DNA of 64,000 bases from Prorocentrum cordatum. Lineage: Eukaryota > Sar > Dinophyceae > Prorocentrales > Prorocentraceae. The stretch spans positions 88,501 to 152,500 of the forward strand of contig CAUYUJ010014771.1 in assembly GCA_963575745.1 (NCBI GenBank). Reading direction: 5' to 3'. The translations under genes were made by a program, and so were the position numbers. Shown here piece by piece: positions 32,960 through 43,860 of the stretch (within the stretch, counting starts at the first letter, position 1; each line of letters opens with the position of its first letter). The notes beneath the pieces are model-generated. The model ran no database searches. It saw only the letters and a program-made list of their open reading frames with translations, and was not told where the DNA came from.

Positions 32960-33815
32960 TGTTTGTCTCGGTTTACTCGCTCCCCGCGCTCCCCCCACTC
33001 GGGGATGGCGGCCTCACCGAGCACCTGCCCGAGGCTCACTGCAGTGTTGCCGGACTCGAGGCCGTGCGCCTCGAGGAAGAGTACAGAAAGCGAGTTTTCT
33101 ACTACGAGGAGCGTGACGGCCCGTTTCCTGTCGCAGGACAAGAAGTCCGACGTGCCGTCAGCGCGCACGCACGCCATCAGACGCACAGCTACCCTGGAAC
33201 GCACAAGATCAACCACGACCTTCCACTACACAACGGCCAAGAGCGGGGTCTATCCAGCTGCGCTGTGTGCGCCATGATATTCTGGAAGGAGGACCTCGAA
33301 GAGTTCGAGCTGTTCGACCCGCGGCCCGCCGAAGGCTCTACAAACGGGCCTCGCCCGGACCTCGACGAGGATTACGACGGCGATGATGGTGAAGTCCAAC
33401 GCGGCTCCGCCCAGGTGCACTCTCGCGCACGCACGCAAACTCAACGACCTCCTCTCAGCAGATGCCTACATGGACCGATGGCGGGCTCCCGAATCATCAG
33501 GGGGCCACCACACCCTGCCCCGAGCAGAGGTTCACGGCACAAGCGTCGTGCACCCTTGGGCCACGGCGTCCGACGGTACTGCCTGCCGTTGGATACTGGA
33601 CACCACAGCGATCCCTGTCTCCATGGACGGTGGCCCCGGCCTACTCCCGGACAACACGTTGCAGCCGGACTCCGAGGGTCGCTTCCCCTCCATACCCACG
33701 TGCCTTAGCTGCAGGCTCGACCTCCCCAAGAAAACTCCCCTCCTCCCTCGGTACGCTCTGGCTAACGACAACCTCATATTGCGAGAACCTGTCGCATTCA
33801 GGAAAAACGGTGCGA
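32960..33815 (+). pseudogene. Helitron-type protein, N-terminal cysteine-rich region (DUF6570-like), truncated
   Basis: The frame from about 32,990 reads HCSVAGLEAVRLEEEYRKRV, then KINHDLPLHNGQERGLSSCA and CAVCAMIFWKEDLEEFELFD. A frameshift near 33,420 leads to ARKLNDLLSADAYMDRWRAP, FPSIPTCLSCRLDLPKKTPL and PRYALANDNLILREPVAFRK. The order CxxC, acidic region, CLSC, ALANDN is that of the cysteine-rich segment that precedes the Helitron helicase-like (Rep) domain in dinoflagellate and other Helitron proteins; this is recalled. The protein stops at about 33,812, where a repeat begins, so the Rep/helicase part is absent from the window. Alternative: a host zinc protein. Confidence 0.5.
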
Positions 33816-36698
33816 CACGCCCCGACAGAGCGTCACAACGTCAAACGGACAACGCGGGAACCGACGTAATGCGCTCTATGGGCATCCTCTTCCTTGCTGT
33901 TCTTTTTCTCGCAAGTGACGCCCACTTGTCCTTCAAGGAACCCCGCGAAACCGGGCGCAGTTCGCAGTACATCTGCGCGTCGTCATACACTCGTCTCGTC
34001 CTCCATCCACATCCTCTTCCCACTAGTGTCCCTCCTTGTCCCCATCCCCTCCGCAGCGTTCTAACCACTCTCACCTCTCCTCTCTCCTCTCCTCCCCTCT
34101 CCTCTCCTTCCTCCACCATTACTCCATATCAATACTTGCACCTCGCCCATCGCCCACCTTCAACAGGGCATTCTGACAGACCAAACGCGCGCGTCCAAAG
34201 CCCCGAACGTCTTTGAAACACCATATCCAAGCTTCACAACGTGAAACGGACAACACGGGAACCGACATGATGAACCCTATGCGCATCCTCTCAACCGCAG
34301 TTCCCAACTCTCCCATCCGCCCACTTGTCCTCCCCGCTGGTAGCTCGCATGGTGGCGTGCCAGATCCTCAACAGACAACCAGGCCACCAGCCCGAACCTG
34401 CCAGACCACTGCCCGATCATATATAAACCAATCCGAAAGCCACATGCGTTCGTCTCCCGTCCCCTCCACTTGCAGGGCATCATTGGGCAAACGACTCCGA
34501 TCATGGCTTGCCCACCTCACATGCACAGAATCAGGGACCCAACTTGAGACCTACTCGCCCAAAAGCAACTCGGACGGTGCATCATTTCTGCGCCGCCATC
34601 GCACGCACAGGCCGCAAGACGCCTTCAAAAAACCCGTGCCCCGATGGAGCCCCCACCTGCACGGTTTCCTAACGATCCTCCAAAATGCCCGGAAACGCCC
34701 CGACGAAGTGTCACGGCGTCCAAGGGCCAACACGGAAACTTTGACCACCGTTAGAACCTTCTAGCGAAACGCTATTAGGGACATTTCCAGCTTTACACGC
34801 AAAGAGACCCCCAAGAGGCCCCCAAAGGCCCCCAAGAGGCCGCAAGAAGGCACCAAGAACCCCCCAAGAGGTCCACAGGAAACTCCCAGAGGCCCCAAGA
34901 GGGCACCAAGACTCCCCAAGAGGGTCCCAAGATGGCCAGAGACGTCCCGACAAAGCGTCACAGTGTCAAACGGACAACACGGGAACCAACATAATGCGCC
35001 CTATAAACATCCTCTTCTTTGTTTTTTTGTTTCTCGCAAGTCACGCCCACCTGTTCTCCAAGGTCGGGGGTCGGGGGTTTCGGGTTCTCCGCCCCAGTGA
35101 CCCCTCCAGAGGCCCCCAGAAGCCCCCAAGAAGTTCCCAAGAGGCCCAAACAACGCCTGAAGAGGCCCCAAGAGGCCCCCAAGAACCTTCCAGAGGCCTC
35201 CAGCAAGCCCCCAGAAGCGCCCAAGGTGGGCGCAGTACTGCCCCAAGATAACCCCAGGACGGCTGGCGGTTCCTCGACAAAGCCTCACAGCGTCAAACGG
35301 ACAACACGGGAACGTGATGAGACCCCAAGTGACGCCCAAGAAGACCCCAACAGGCCTCAAGACCTCATGACGCCTCCATAAAGCCCCGACAAGCCCCCAA
35401 GAGAGCCCCATAACTGCCCCAAGATCCCAGGACTGCCGGGAGCGCCTCGACACAGCGTCAGAGCGACAAACGTACAGCCCCGGGACTCCCTCAGGAGGGC
35501 CCCGGGACGGCTGAAGGACCTGAGGAGGCCCCAAGAGGCCCCCAAGCGTCACAGCGACAAACGGACTGCCCCGGGACTTCCTGGCTCGTACGGCAATTTC
35601 CTGAGCTCACCTTACGAGGTCTTCAGCAAGCCCCCAGAAGCGCCCAACAGGGCTTCAGGACAGCACCAAGAGGGCCCCCCTCGACAAAGCGTCAAGGCGT
35701 CAAGCGGACAACACGGGAACCCATGTAATGCGCGTAAAGCAGCACAGCGTCACTCGGACCACACTGGATCCAATGTAATGCGCTCCTTGGCCTTCCTCTT
35801 CTGGGCTCGCATGGAAACGTGCTGAGCTCACCCCGTGGCTTGCACGGTCGCGTTCTGAGCTCACTTCCAAGACGCACCGTTGTTTTTCTGGCCGCCTTTC
35901 CCCCTGGACAGCTGTCGCAGAGAAACCCCAAGCGAGTTTTCGTGTTGCCAGAAAGCCTTACAAGATGCCTCCAGGAGGCTTCAGTACGGCCGCATGCGGC
36001 CCCCGACCGCCGCAAGTTGTCCAATCCAGTCCTTCTACAGTCAGACACATCCCCGACACAACCTCCAACCAAACCCGACGGCCCCCAGGAGCCCCCAGAT
36101 CCTCCAAACTCAATTTTCTCGCCCGTCATATGTAACCGCGCCCCCTCCCTTCCCTGTGGCTCGCATGGAAACGTACTGAGCTCACCTCGTGACTCGCACG
36201 GTCGCGAGCTGAGCTCACCCCCTCCCTTCCATGTGGCTCGCATGGACACGTGCTGAGCTCACCTCGTAACTCGCCTAGTCGCGTACTGAGCCCACTTCCA
36301 AGACGCATCGTCGTTTCGTGGCCACCTTTTCTTCAGAAACGTTCCTGACAACCTCCGACGAAATCCGAGGTTTCGGGTTCTCCGCCCCAATCACCACTCC
36401 AGAGGCCCCCAGAAGCCCCCAAGAAGTTCCCAAGAGGCCCAAACAACGCCTGAAGAGGCCCCAAAAGGCCCCCAAGAACCTTCCAGAGGCCTCCAGCAAG
36501 CCCCCAGAAGCGCCCAAGGTGGGCGCAGTACTGCCCCAAGATAACCCCAAGACGGCTGGCGGTTCCTCGACAAAGCCTCACAGCGTCAAACGGACAACAC
36601 GGGAACGTGATGATACCCCAAGAAGACCCCAAGATGCCTCAAGACCTCAAGACGCCTCCAGGAAGCCCCCAGAAGCTCCCAAGAGGGCCCCAGGACTG
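33816..36698. repeat. composite repeat array (CCAAGAGGCCCC and GTCAAACGGACAACACGGGA families)
   Basis: A ~45-bp module with CGACAAAGCGTCACAGCGTC and AAACGGACAACACGGGAACC recurs at about 33,822, 34,228, 34,697, 34,945, 35,272, 35,447, 35,545, 35,685 and 36,570. Several copies are followed by ATAATGCGCCCTATAAACAT and a TTTGTTTTTCTCGCAAGTCACGCCCAC tail. Between them lie CCAAGAGGCCCCC-type degenerate repeats and a third module with GCTGAGCTCACCTCGTGACT (35,820; 36,176; 36,253). Segments 35,077-35,320 and 36,370-36,612 are almost identical. Apparent ORFs here are repeat artefacts. Confidence 0.9.
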
Positions 36699-36732
36699 CC
36701 CGTAGCCATTTTGGCTCAATTTGGGGCTCAAG
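36699..36732 (+). promoter_or_regulatory. tandem relict spliced leaders (DinoSL) upstream of the Mei2-like gene
   Basis: CCGTAGCCATTTTGGCTCAA at 36,700-36,719 matches the first 20 bases of the conserved DinoSL core exactly. It is followed immediately by TTTGGGGCTCAAG at 36,720-36,732, which looks like the 3' half of a second, older leader with two changes. This tandem structure is what repeated cycles of trans-splicing and retroposition produce. The leader abuts the repeat array, marking the insertion boundary of the retrogene. Confidence 0.93.
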
Positions 36733-36801
36733 AGCCTTCCGGTCAGGATATCTTGCGCGTGCCCTCTGATATAGTTAATTGCACCGATTCGGCGCTTACC
36801 A

Positions 36802-38100
36802 TTGCAAACAATGGACTCGTTCACGAGGCGTGCCTCATCTCAGTGCTTTCACAGCGATGAGTATTTTGAGACCTACACTTTCTCTCACCAATTCGACCAA
36901 GCATCAGGTGGCATGTGTACGTCGTTGCCCAGTTGGGGCTCACTGCCCACCATGCATCCGGTCTCCATGCAGTCGCAGCTTGCCCGGCAGGAAAACCACC
37001 CCATGTTGCAGTCGAGCGGCGGCGAGTCGTGGAATACTTTTGACGAGTTCGACGACCCACGCGGGCGTCGGCGGGCAGAAATCCAAAGCAGCAACCCATC
37101 CGAACACGCGCAGGATTCAGCCCAGCTGGGCCTTGGCGGCGCCCCCTCTGCGGCCGATGCGCAGCTGCCATCTCGGCCTGGAGGCGTTCTGCTGCTCCAT
37201 GGCCAGTCGCTGCCGCGCAGGCAGGAAGACCCCCCCATTTTGCAGTCGAGCGGCAGCGAGTCTTGGAAGACCTTTGACGAGTTCGACCACCCGCGCGGGG
37301 GCGCTCTGCCTCTGACCACAGTAGGCGCTCTTCTGCTCGATCGCTCCGCGGGGGCGGCGCCAGCCTATTCACCGACCAGGCCGCCCGGCATGCCGCCGCG
37401 TTCCACCGCCGAGACGTGGCTGGCCGCTGGCCCCCCAGGCGAGCCAGACCGCGCGGCGCGGGCGAGACAGCCGGCCAGCGGAGGGCGGGCAGGGGCCTCC
37501 ACTGGCACGCCCGCGGCCGCCACGGCGCTGGCAGACATGCGGGCCCGGCTCCTGGCGCAGGAGCAGCTGCTGGCCCAGGTCCAGCAGCAGGCCCAAGACC
37601 TCAGGCGAAGGATCCGCGAGCAGCAGGCCGACCTGGCGGAGATGGAGCTTCAGCAGGGCGAGCTCGTTGACAGCATGCCGGCAGCCACCGAGGAGGCGGC
37701 GCCCGCCACCCCTGGCGCTCCAGCAATCACCACGCTCATGATCCTCAACATCCCAATGTCTGTTACGCAGCGTGACCTGCTGGACCTCATCGACAGGGCT
37801 GGTTTCAAGAACCGCTACGACTACGCCTACATGCCGGCAACTTTTGACAGCGGTACCACTAGAGGGATCGCGTTTGTGAATTTTGCCGCCTCAAGCGACG
37901 CCCGCGAGTTTTCCGTCTTGTGGAACGGATCGCGACTGACTGGAGTTGCCGGTGCTGGAACCAGCGGGACCGTGATCGAGGTCACCGCGTCGGCGACGCA
38001 GGGCTACTCGGAGAACGTCAGGATGTGGAAGGCGAGCCGGCTGCGCCGCATTAAGAACCCCAAGTTTCACCCTTTCATCGCCCCGAGGCCAGCTGCCTAA
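36802..38100 (+). CDS. Mei2-like RNA-binding protein (432 aa), intact retrogene
   Basis: One uninterrupted frame from ATG 36,802 (a second ATG is at 36,811) to TAA 38,098. The C-terminal part, about residues 310-425, matches the Mei2-type RNA recognition motif: TTLMILNIPMSVTQRDLLDL, AGFKNRYDYAYMPATFDSGT, RGIAFVNFAASSDAREF, then an ARG-poor tail VRMWKASRLRRIKNPKFHPF. The N-terminal half contains a 76-residue internal duplication around LQSSGGESWNTFDEF and LQSSGSESWKTFDEF, a Pro/Ala linker, and a Gln/Leu/Arg-rich coiled coil (residues about 245-296, LLAQEQLLAQVQQQAQDLRR). Mei2-type proteins bind RNA and in other eukaryotes act in meiotic or developmental RNA control; the target here is unknown. 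Two relict spliced leaders lie 70 bp upstream and no intron is visible, so the gene arose by retroposition of a processed mRNA. Confidence 0.9.
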   Translation: MQTMDSFTRRASSQCFHSDEYFETYTFSHQFDQASGGMCTSLPSWGSLPTMHPVSMQSQLARQENHPMLQSSGGESWNTFDEFDDPRGRRRAEIQSSNPSEHAQDSAQLGLGGAPSAADAQLPSRPGGVLLLHGQSLPRRQEDPPILQSSGSESWKTFDEFDHPRGGALPLTTVGALLLDRSAGAAPAYSPTRPPGMPPRSTAETWLAAGPPGEPDRAARARQPASGGRAGASTGTPAAATALADMRARLLAQEQLLAQVQQQAQDLRRRIREQQADLAEMELQQGELVDSMPAATEEAAPATPGAPAITTLMILNIPMSVTQRDLLDLIDRAGFKNRYDYAYMPATFDSGTTRGIAFVNFAASSDAREFSVLWNGSRLTGVAGAGTSGTVIEVTASATQGYSENVRMWKASRLRRIKNPKFHPFIAPRPAA

Positions 38101-38865
38101 TGAACGCGCGGTTGACATTTTCATTGGATGCGCGGGATGTGGGGGATGGGGGGGAGCGCGCGGGAGGCCAAGGAGGACGAGGACGAGGACGCGGGCACCG
38201 CGCAGCGCGCCCCAGAGCGCGCCGGTTGGCGGCGACGGGCCCACCACGAGCTGCCCTCCTAGCGGGCAGCCCAGCCAGGCCGCGCGATCAAGGCGTGCCA
38301 TGTGCAGAGAGGGATTTGTTTAGTGCGCTCGCTTGAATCTCTGCACGCAGCCGTGAATCATCATCGGCGGCAGAGCTTCACGTAGTTTCGCATTTGCTAG
38401 ATCAGTATTCAGTATGAGAAAGTTTCAATGTTTCTAAGTGAGAAGCTTCCCTGGCCACATGAACCCGAGGTGCTCATTTCGAGCGCCCGGGTGCCTGAGG
38501 CCTCTTCGACCGACTGGAAATACCTGGTCGGCCGGCCGTGCCCTTCCCACTGACTTTGTTTCGTTCAACATTGTAATATTTGAGGATTGTTTCATGTCAG
38601 TCTTTGCTCCACGCTTTCGAGCGAGGGCTGTGCCCACTGCCTCCCATTGTTCATTGAGTACCCTCGCCGCCCCAGCTGCCATGCGTTCAGTGCGTGGCAC
38701 CGAAACCTTCGGAGGCCAGCGCTCGGCTGCAGCAGGCGTGTTTTTGTTTTTCTGCCCACGTCGCAGGGCCGAATGCGGGCACTCGAAGCCTTGCACGACT
38801 TCTGGGCGCGTGGCACTCGCTGGCGCCTTCACACTCCTCAACTCCTGGGACCCCCCCTCGAAAAA
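38101..38865. other. 3' flank of the Mei2-like gene, no further gene seen
   Basis: G-rich then Arg-codon-rich sequence to 38,330, then lower-GC sequence. No poly(A) tract or target duplication was recognised, so the 3' end of the retroposed copy cannot be fixed. Open frames at 38,438-39,166 run into the repeat and are not credible. Confidence 0.3.
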
Positions 38866-39400
38866 AAAGAGGGCCCCAGGACTGCCCCAAGACCCCAGGA
38901 CTGCTGGAAGCGCCCCGACAAAGCGTCAGAGCGACAAACGGACAGCCCGGGACTCCCTCAGGAGGGCGCCAGGACGGCTGAAGGACCTGAGGAGGCCCCG
39001 AGAGGCCCCCAAGACGACCCCAACAAGCCTCAAGACCTCACCACGCCTCCAGGAAGCCCCCAGAAGCTCCCAAGAGGGCCCCAGGACTGCCCCACGGCTC
39101 CAGGACTGCTGGAAGTGCCTCGACAAAGCCTCACAGCGACAAACGGACAGCCCCGAGACTTCCTAGCTCGTATGGCAATTTCCTGAGCTCACCTTAGGAG
39201 GTCTCCAGCAAGCCCCCAGAAGCGCCCAACAGGGCCTCAGGACAACCTAAGAGGGCCCCACGACGGCTGGAGGCGCCTCGACAAAGCGGGACAGCGTCAA
39301 ACGGACAACACGGGAACCAGCAGAATGCGTCCTATAGGCATCCATTTCTTCGTTTTTCTCTGTCTCGCAATTCACGCGCACTTGTCCTCCAAGGTCGGGG
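38866..39400. repeat. second composite repeat array, related to 35.4-35.8 kb
   Basis: The order of modules (GACAAAGCGTCAGAGCGACA, GACTCCCTCAGGAGGG, GGCTGAAGGACCTGAGGAGG, TGGCAATTTCCTGAGCTCAC, CAAGCCCCCAGAAGCGCCCA) repeats that at 35,440-35,690. It ends with the ..CGGACAACACGGGAACCAGC module and a TTCGTTTTTCTCTGTCTCGC tail. Confidence 0.85.
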
Positions 39401-40107
39401 TTCGTGACAATATCAGGTTTTCCAGGTGTGCTGGGTGCTTTCGTAAGTTGCTGTTCTTGCAAATTGTTGTTGTCCGCAAGTTCCAGGTGGTTGTGCGGCC
39501 CGTTGGTGTCGAGATAACCCTCGGGTGAGCTTGGAGGACAGTGGAGCGGCTCGCCACAGTTTTGTAAAGTGCAGCTTCTCGCGGGGAGCGGATGGTCATC
39601 TCGGATCAGCGTCTCGTTGGGGTATTCAACACATTTGTGGTAGTGGCGCTCTGATCGAATTGAGCTGACAGAGCGACCAGCGATCACGCCATCATGGGGA
39701 ACAGGATATCGCCGATTCACGGGATCTGTACTCGCAAGCGTCTCCCATGGGTAGGAGGCATGCGCAAGAAGCGTGAATCTGGCTCCTCGAGGAGGTTGGA
39801 CTTCGGAGTAAATCGTGGCGCCCTCGTGTTTTCGATGATCGCGGCAATCATTTCGTCAGCGTGGCCTTTACCATTGGGGCCGAAGTCACACCAATTCTCT
39901 ACCCGTGACCTCAGTGGCCATCCGGCGGTCCGCAAGCTTGGCGACGAGCGCGAGAGCAAGGGTTCGTTTCGAGGCACGTGCGCGGTAGCCGTGGTGACGC
40001 AAGTGAGGCGGGACTGCGGCACATCCAGGAACGCGTGAGCGACGCAGAAATTTGGGGTCGTCTTCACCTATACTCTGAGTGCCTCAAAAGCTCTGGGGTG
40101 ACCACAT
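39401..40107. other. no recognisable gene
   Basis: Balanced composition with two overlapping open frames of about 115 codons on opposite strands (39,694-40,038 plus; 40,067-39,717 minus). The minus frame includes ENWCDFGPNGKGHADEMIAA, which looks more protein-like, but I recognise no family. Confidence 0.25.
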
Positions 40108-40432
40108 TGTCCGAGGGGGGGGCCCTGTAATCTGGGGGGGGGCCCTGTAGTTTTGGGGGGGTTCTGTAGTCCAGGGGGTGGGCCCTTGTAGTCTGGGGGG
40201 GGCCCTTGTAGTCCAGGGGGTAGGGGGGCCCTTGTAGTCCGGGGGGGGGTCCTGTAGTCCGGGGGGCGCTCGCCGTCGTCGTCGCAGTCGTCGTTCAGGG
40301 TCGTGGCGATTGTCTATCTGTGGCATCCCGTAGCATTCGTGCTGGGCGTGGTGGCTGTAGCCTGGGGGGGTCCTTGGAGTCCGCGGGGGGGGCCCTTGAA
40401 GTCTGGGGGGGCCCTTGTAGCCTGGGGGCCCA
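40108..40432. repeat. G-rich minisatellite (GGGGGGGGCCCTTGTAGTC)
   Basis: About ten imperfect copies of a 22-30-bp unit with G7-G10 runs, CCCT(T)GTAGTC and occasional CCAGGGGG. The closely spaced G-runs on the plus strand could form G-quadruplexes. An interruption at 40,273-40,362 has CGTCGTCGTCGCAGTCG. Confidence 0.93.
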
Positions 40433-40746
40433 GAACTGTTGATGCATACTCAGAGTACGTTGGCGCGTATAAGCATTCCGCGTAAGGTCACGCGTAAGCG
40501 CCCTCGTTTCCTGCGTAGCGTGCCTCGCTGTCGGCCCGCGTAAGCTGCGGCGTAAAATCGCTATGTCATCTCGCGTAAGACCCGTTTTAGGCCGTCGCTC
40601 ACATGCCCAGGCCTGACAAGCATCCCCTGGCCGTGCTGGCTAAACTGGATCTCAGGGCCGCCTTGGCGTGCTCGGCCCACCCAGCGGGGACCTGCTACCT
40701 CCTCGCCCTCTCTTCTCCCCGCTCGGCCGGCTCCCCCCCCGTTCTG

Positions 40747-40949
40747 GGGGCAATACGGGGGGGATCAGCATAGGGGGGGGCATCGACCCCCAATCGTCTA
40801 CTCATCGCCGATAGGGGCCCGATAGCCTCACCCCGCTCAGGAACGTGCGGATTTGCCATCGGGGGCCTGGCGCCGATCTACTGGTGGTGCATCGCCGATT
40901 CTACGGCGATGTCCCCCCCATCTGAGCCGGTCCCCCTTATCGTTGCCCC
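40747..40949. mobile_element. MITE-like foldback family 1, copy 3
   Basis: Left end GGGGCAATACGGGGGGGATC followed by AGCATAGGGGGGGG and CATCGACCCCCAATCG. Right end GAGCCGGTCCCCCTTATCGT then TGCCCC. The two ends pair over about 45 bp. The following 62 bp (40,950-41,011) match the downstream flank of the 20 kb copy. Confidence 0.88.
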
Positions 40950-41011
40950 TCACCTCCCGCGAAGGGTGCCAGCTCGGAGGAGGGCTGGGGGCCCTCACCA
41001 GGCCCTGCGAC

Positions 41012-41133
41012 CGTGCCCAGGAAAGTTGGGATTCACCATCGTGGGCCTATCGCCGATTTATCGGCGGTGTGTCGCCGATTCCAGGTCGATGTTTCCCCCA
41101 TCAATATGCCAGTCCCCCCCTATCTTTGCCCCC
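41012..41133. mobile_element. MITE-like foldback family 1, partial copy (right half)
   Basis: Starts at GTGCCCAGGAAAGTTGGGAT and ends CCCCCTATCTTTGCCCC; it contains CGCCGATTTATCGGCG and CGATTCCAGGTCGATG. The left terminal repeat is absent. It follows copy 3 after 62 bp. Confidence 0.82.
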
Positions 41134-43860
41134 CCCTTCCCCCCCTCGAGGCCCGCAGCGCGACCTTCGTAATTCGAGGAGGAGATCGACTGCAGCATTG
41201 GTTTACCATTTTTTTTTGGTTTGCGTCGGATCCACGAAACGTGCGCGCAGAAGGCCTTGTAGATCTGCGGGGCATGCTGCGCATTCTTCGCAGATTCGAC
41301 GAACAACACGTTTGGGTACATCAACTGTGTAGTCGATCTCCCCCTCGAGTACTGCCTCGCCCCGGACCCCCTCCGGCGGAGCCTGCCGAGGATCGGGGGC
41401 CGCGGAGCGGTGCAGTGACCACACCGTGCAGTGAGGCAGTGGGGATTCGAGGCCACCGCGCGGCTCTGGGGACTCGGGCCGTGCTCCGAGGATGTCTCGG
41501 GCGACTGGGGGCCTCCAGGGTCCCAGAGCCGTGGGGTGAGGACCGTGCGGCGAGGTCCGCCAGGATCTCGAGATCACCGCCCGGCCTGTGACTGCACGGC
41601 CCTGGCACGTCCGAAAGGAGTCCGCCTTCCAGACCAAGGCATCCGACAGCTGCTCTGCCCTGGCTCGGAACAATCGGCGGGCACCTGGGGAGTTCCCGAC
41701 CCCCCCCGCCGAGGGGGGCGGCCTGTGGCCCCGGGCCCACGCCTGCCGGTCCCCCGGGGGGCCAAGGAGGGCCCTCGGTTGGGAGCCTCGAGACGGGGGC
41801 CGGTGCAAACGGGGGTCAGCCAGAGCGCCAGATTTTGCAGGATCCTGCGGAGCCAGGGGCGCATTGACCCAGGCTAGGGCGCAGCATCCTGCAGGATCAG
41901 GCCAGGCCTGGCTGGCCCGGGTTTGGATTGACCCAGGTCAGTAGATCCCCCACTCGGAGGCCGACACGCATGAACAGAAGCTCCGGGATGTCAAGCACCG
42001 GTCCGCCCGAAGTCTGTGGGGGGCGGGGTTGGCAGACGGCCCGCGCGTCGCGTGCCAGGCGCGACGCGGCGGCCGCGGGCGTTCGCCTGCCACCCCCGCT
42101 GTGGGGAGCCGTGCCGCCAGGCCCTCCCCTTGGCCGCGTCGCGCGCGCCGAAGCGCTGGCGCGCGCGCATGCGCACGCTGCCCTCCGCATCCTTTGCCAC
42201 TCCCGTTGGTGCTCGAATGCTCCGGGGTCTCGGGGCGCATGTACCTCTGAGCCCCAAGCTGGCCAGTTGCGTGCGCGTGCGGACGGACGCGCACACAGCC
42301 TGGGTGGAGATGTGGCCAGGCGTCGTCAGCCCAGATCTTGACCCTGCCGCGGACTCACCTCCTCATGTCTTCCTGTTCTCGGTCTCTCTCTCTCTCTCTC
42401 TCTCACTCCCGTCCTTGCTGGCACGCTTTCCCCCGGAAGCCGAGGGCGAGTGAGTGATGGGAGCGAAGAGAGGAGGCTGCGGCAGAATTGAACTTGTGGT
42501 GTCCAAAACCTGGATAGCAGGGCGCTCGACGGGCGTGGGAAGGCTTGGCAAGGATCTCTGGAAGGATTTGGAAAGAGATCCCGAAAGACCTTCTGGAGAG
42601 CTTCCGGGCACGCGTATTGGGAAACGCTAAGGACAAGCTCTTCGGGACCCGCTGCCGGGACAAGCAACCTCCGCCGAAGTGTCTGGACCGACGCCGGAAC
42701 GATCTCCGGAGCCACCCTGCGGCCCCGGCTTCTTACTCTGAAGCCCTTTGAGCTCGCTGCGAGCTCTCCGGGAGCATCGAGACGGGCCACGGGGGTTCGA
42801 GGGTGGCTGTGGTAGTCCCCTGGGAGAAGCCCTTCCAGAAGCTTGGCTAGGTCAGTTAAGGTGTCAGGCAGGTATTTGGAACGCCAAGTTTGTTGACTCT
42901 GGATACCGCGCACGCTCCGCAGGCCTTTCAGACAAGAATTGGGGCTCAAGTTTGGACAACCAGTGGCCCACAGTTGATTGCCATCCGGTTGTTCCACAAC
43001 CGATTGGAGCCCACTGGGTAATTGGACCCGAAGAGCTCCCCTTTCCCACTCTATGGCGCCAGACATGCGCACATACCATACTCACCCACTGTAAGTTATG
43101 TGTTATGTGTTGGGCTCTGGGATGCGAGGGCAAGGAAATTGTCATTAGCTTGCCAAGCAAGCCTCGGGGCTTGGACCAAGCATCAAGTGTCGTTGTGACT
43201 GCATCGGTAACACTTTGGCAGTAGGGAGACGCTGACGACACCGTCGTGGCTCACAGCTCGGACCTTTGCATACGTCTATCTCAGTCATGTCTGGCCATTC
43301 CTGCAGCGATCCCGCGTGTCTTCTACATCGGGTCCCCGCTTTCGTGTCGGAGTTCAGACGAGGAGCACGGGGAGGAGGATGAGGTGGAGGAGAAGGAGGA
43401 GGCGGAGGAGGTTGGGCAGGCCGTGCATTGCAGCAGTATCTTCGACGAGAGGCGTGATAAAGGTGAAAGTTGATGTGATTGGCCATGTGGATAGCAAGGT
43501 TGTTTATCGGAGGGGGCAGCTTTACAAAGCTGGGAATTGCAAAACATCTTCGTGCCCGTCGGTGGCGACTGCGGCAGCAAACGCGACGGCCGCTCTCCCT
43601 ACTTGTTCTCTTCTACCTCATCTTTGCTTTCCATCTTCTCATCGCGAGACGTACGATGAATTCTTTGTTCCGATCCACGGACCTCAGAGGTCCCGACCCC
43701 TTCCCCGAGGACGGTCGTCCCTCCCAGATGCAGTTCTGACGGCCCAGGGGCCCGCAGATGCCTCGGGGGGCCGAAATGAAGAAAAAACTCCAGAACCGAA
43801 CAAGGTCTATTCAGCTGGCCGATGTGTGGGTCATCCATCCCTCCTCCCGTCTGCGTAGGT
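41134..43860. other. no recognised gene; short (CT)n and GAG tracts
   Basis: A minus-strand open frame of 201 codons (41,808-41,203) ends VPKRVVRRICEECAACPADL and has a CxxC-like cluster but no known family; it could be a remnant. A (CT)n run lies at 42,382-42,404 and a GAGGAGGAGGAGGCGG tract at 43,366-43,415. AATTGGGGCTCAAG at 42,936-42,949 resembles a decayed spliced-leader 3' half without a convincing gene after it. Confidence 0.3.
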
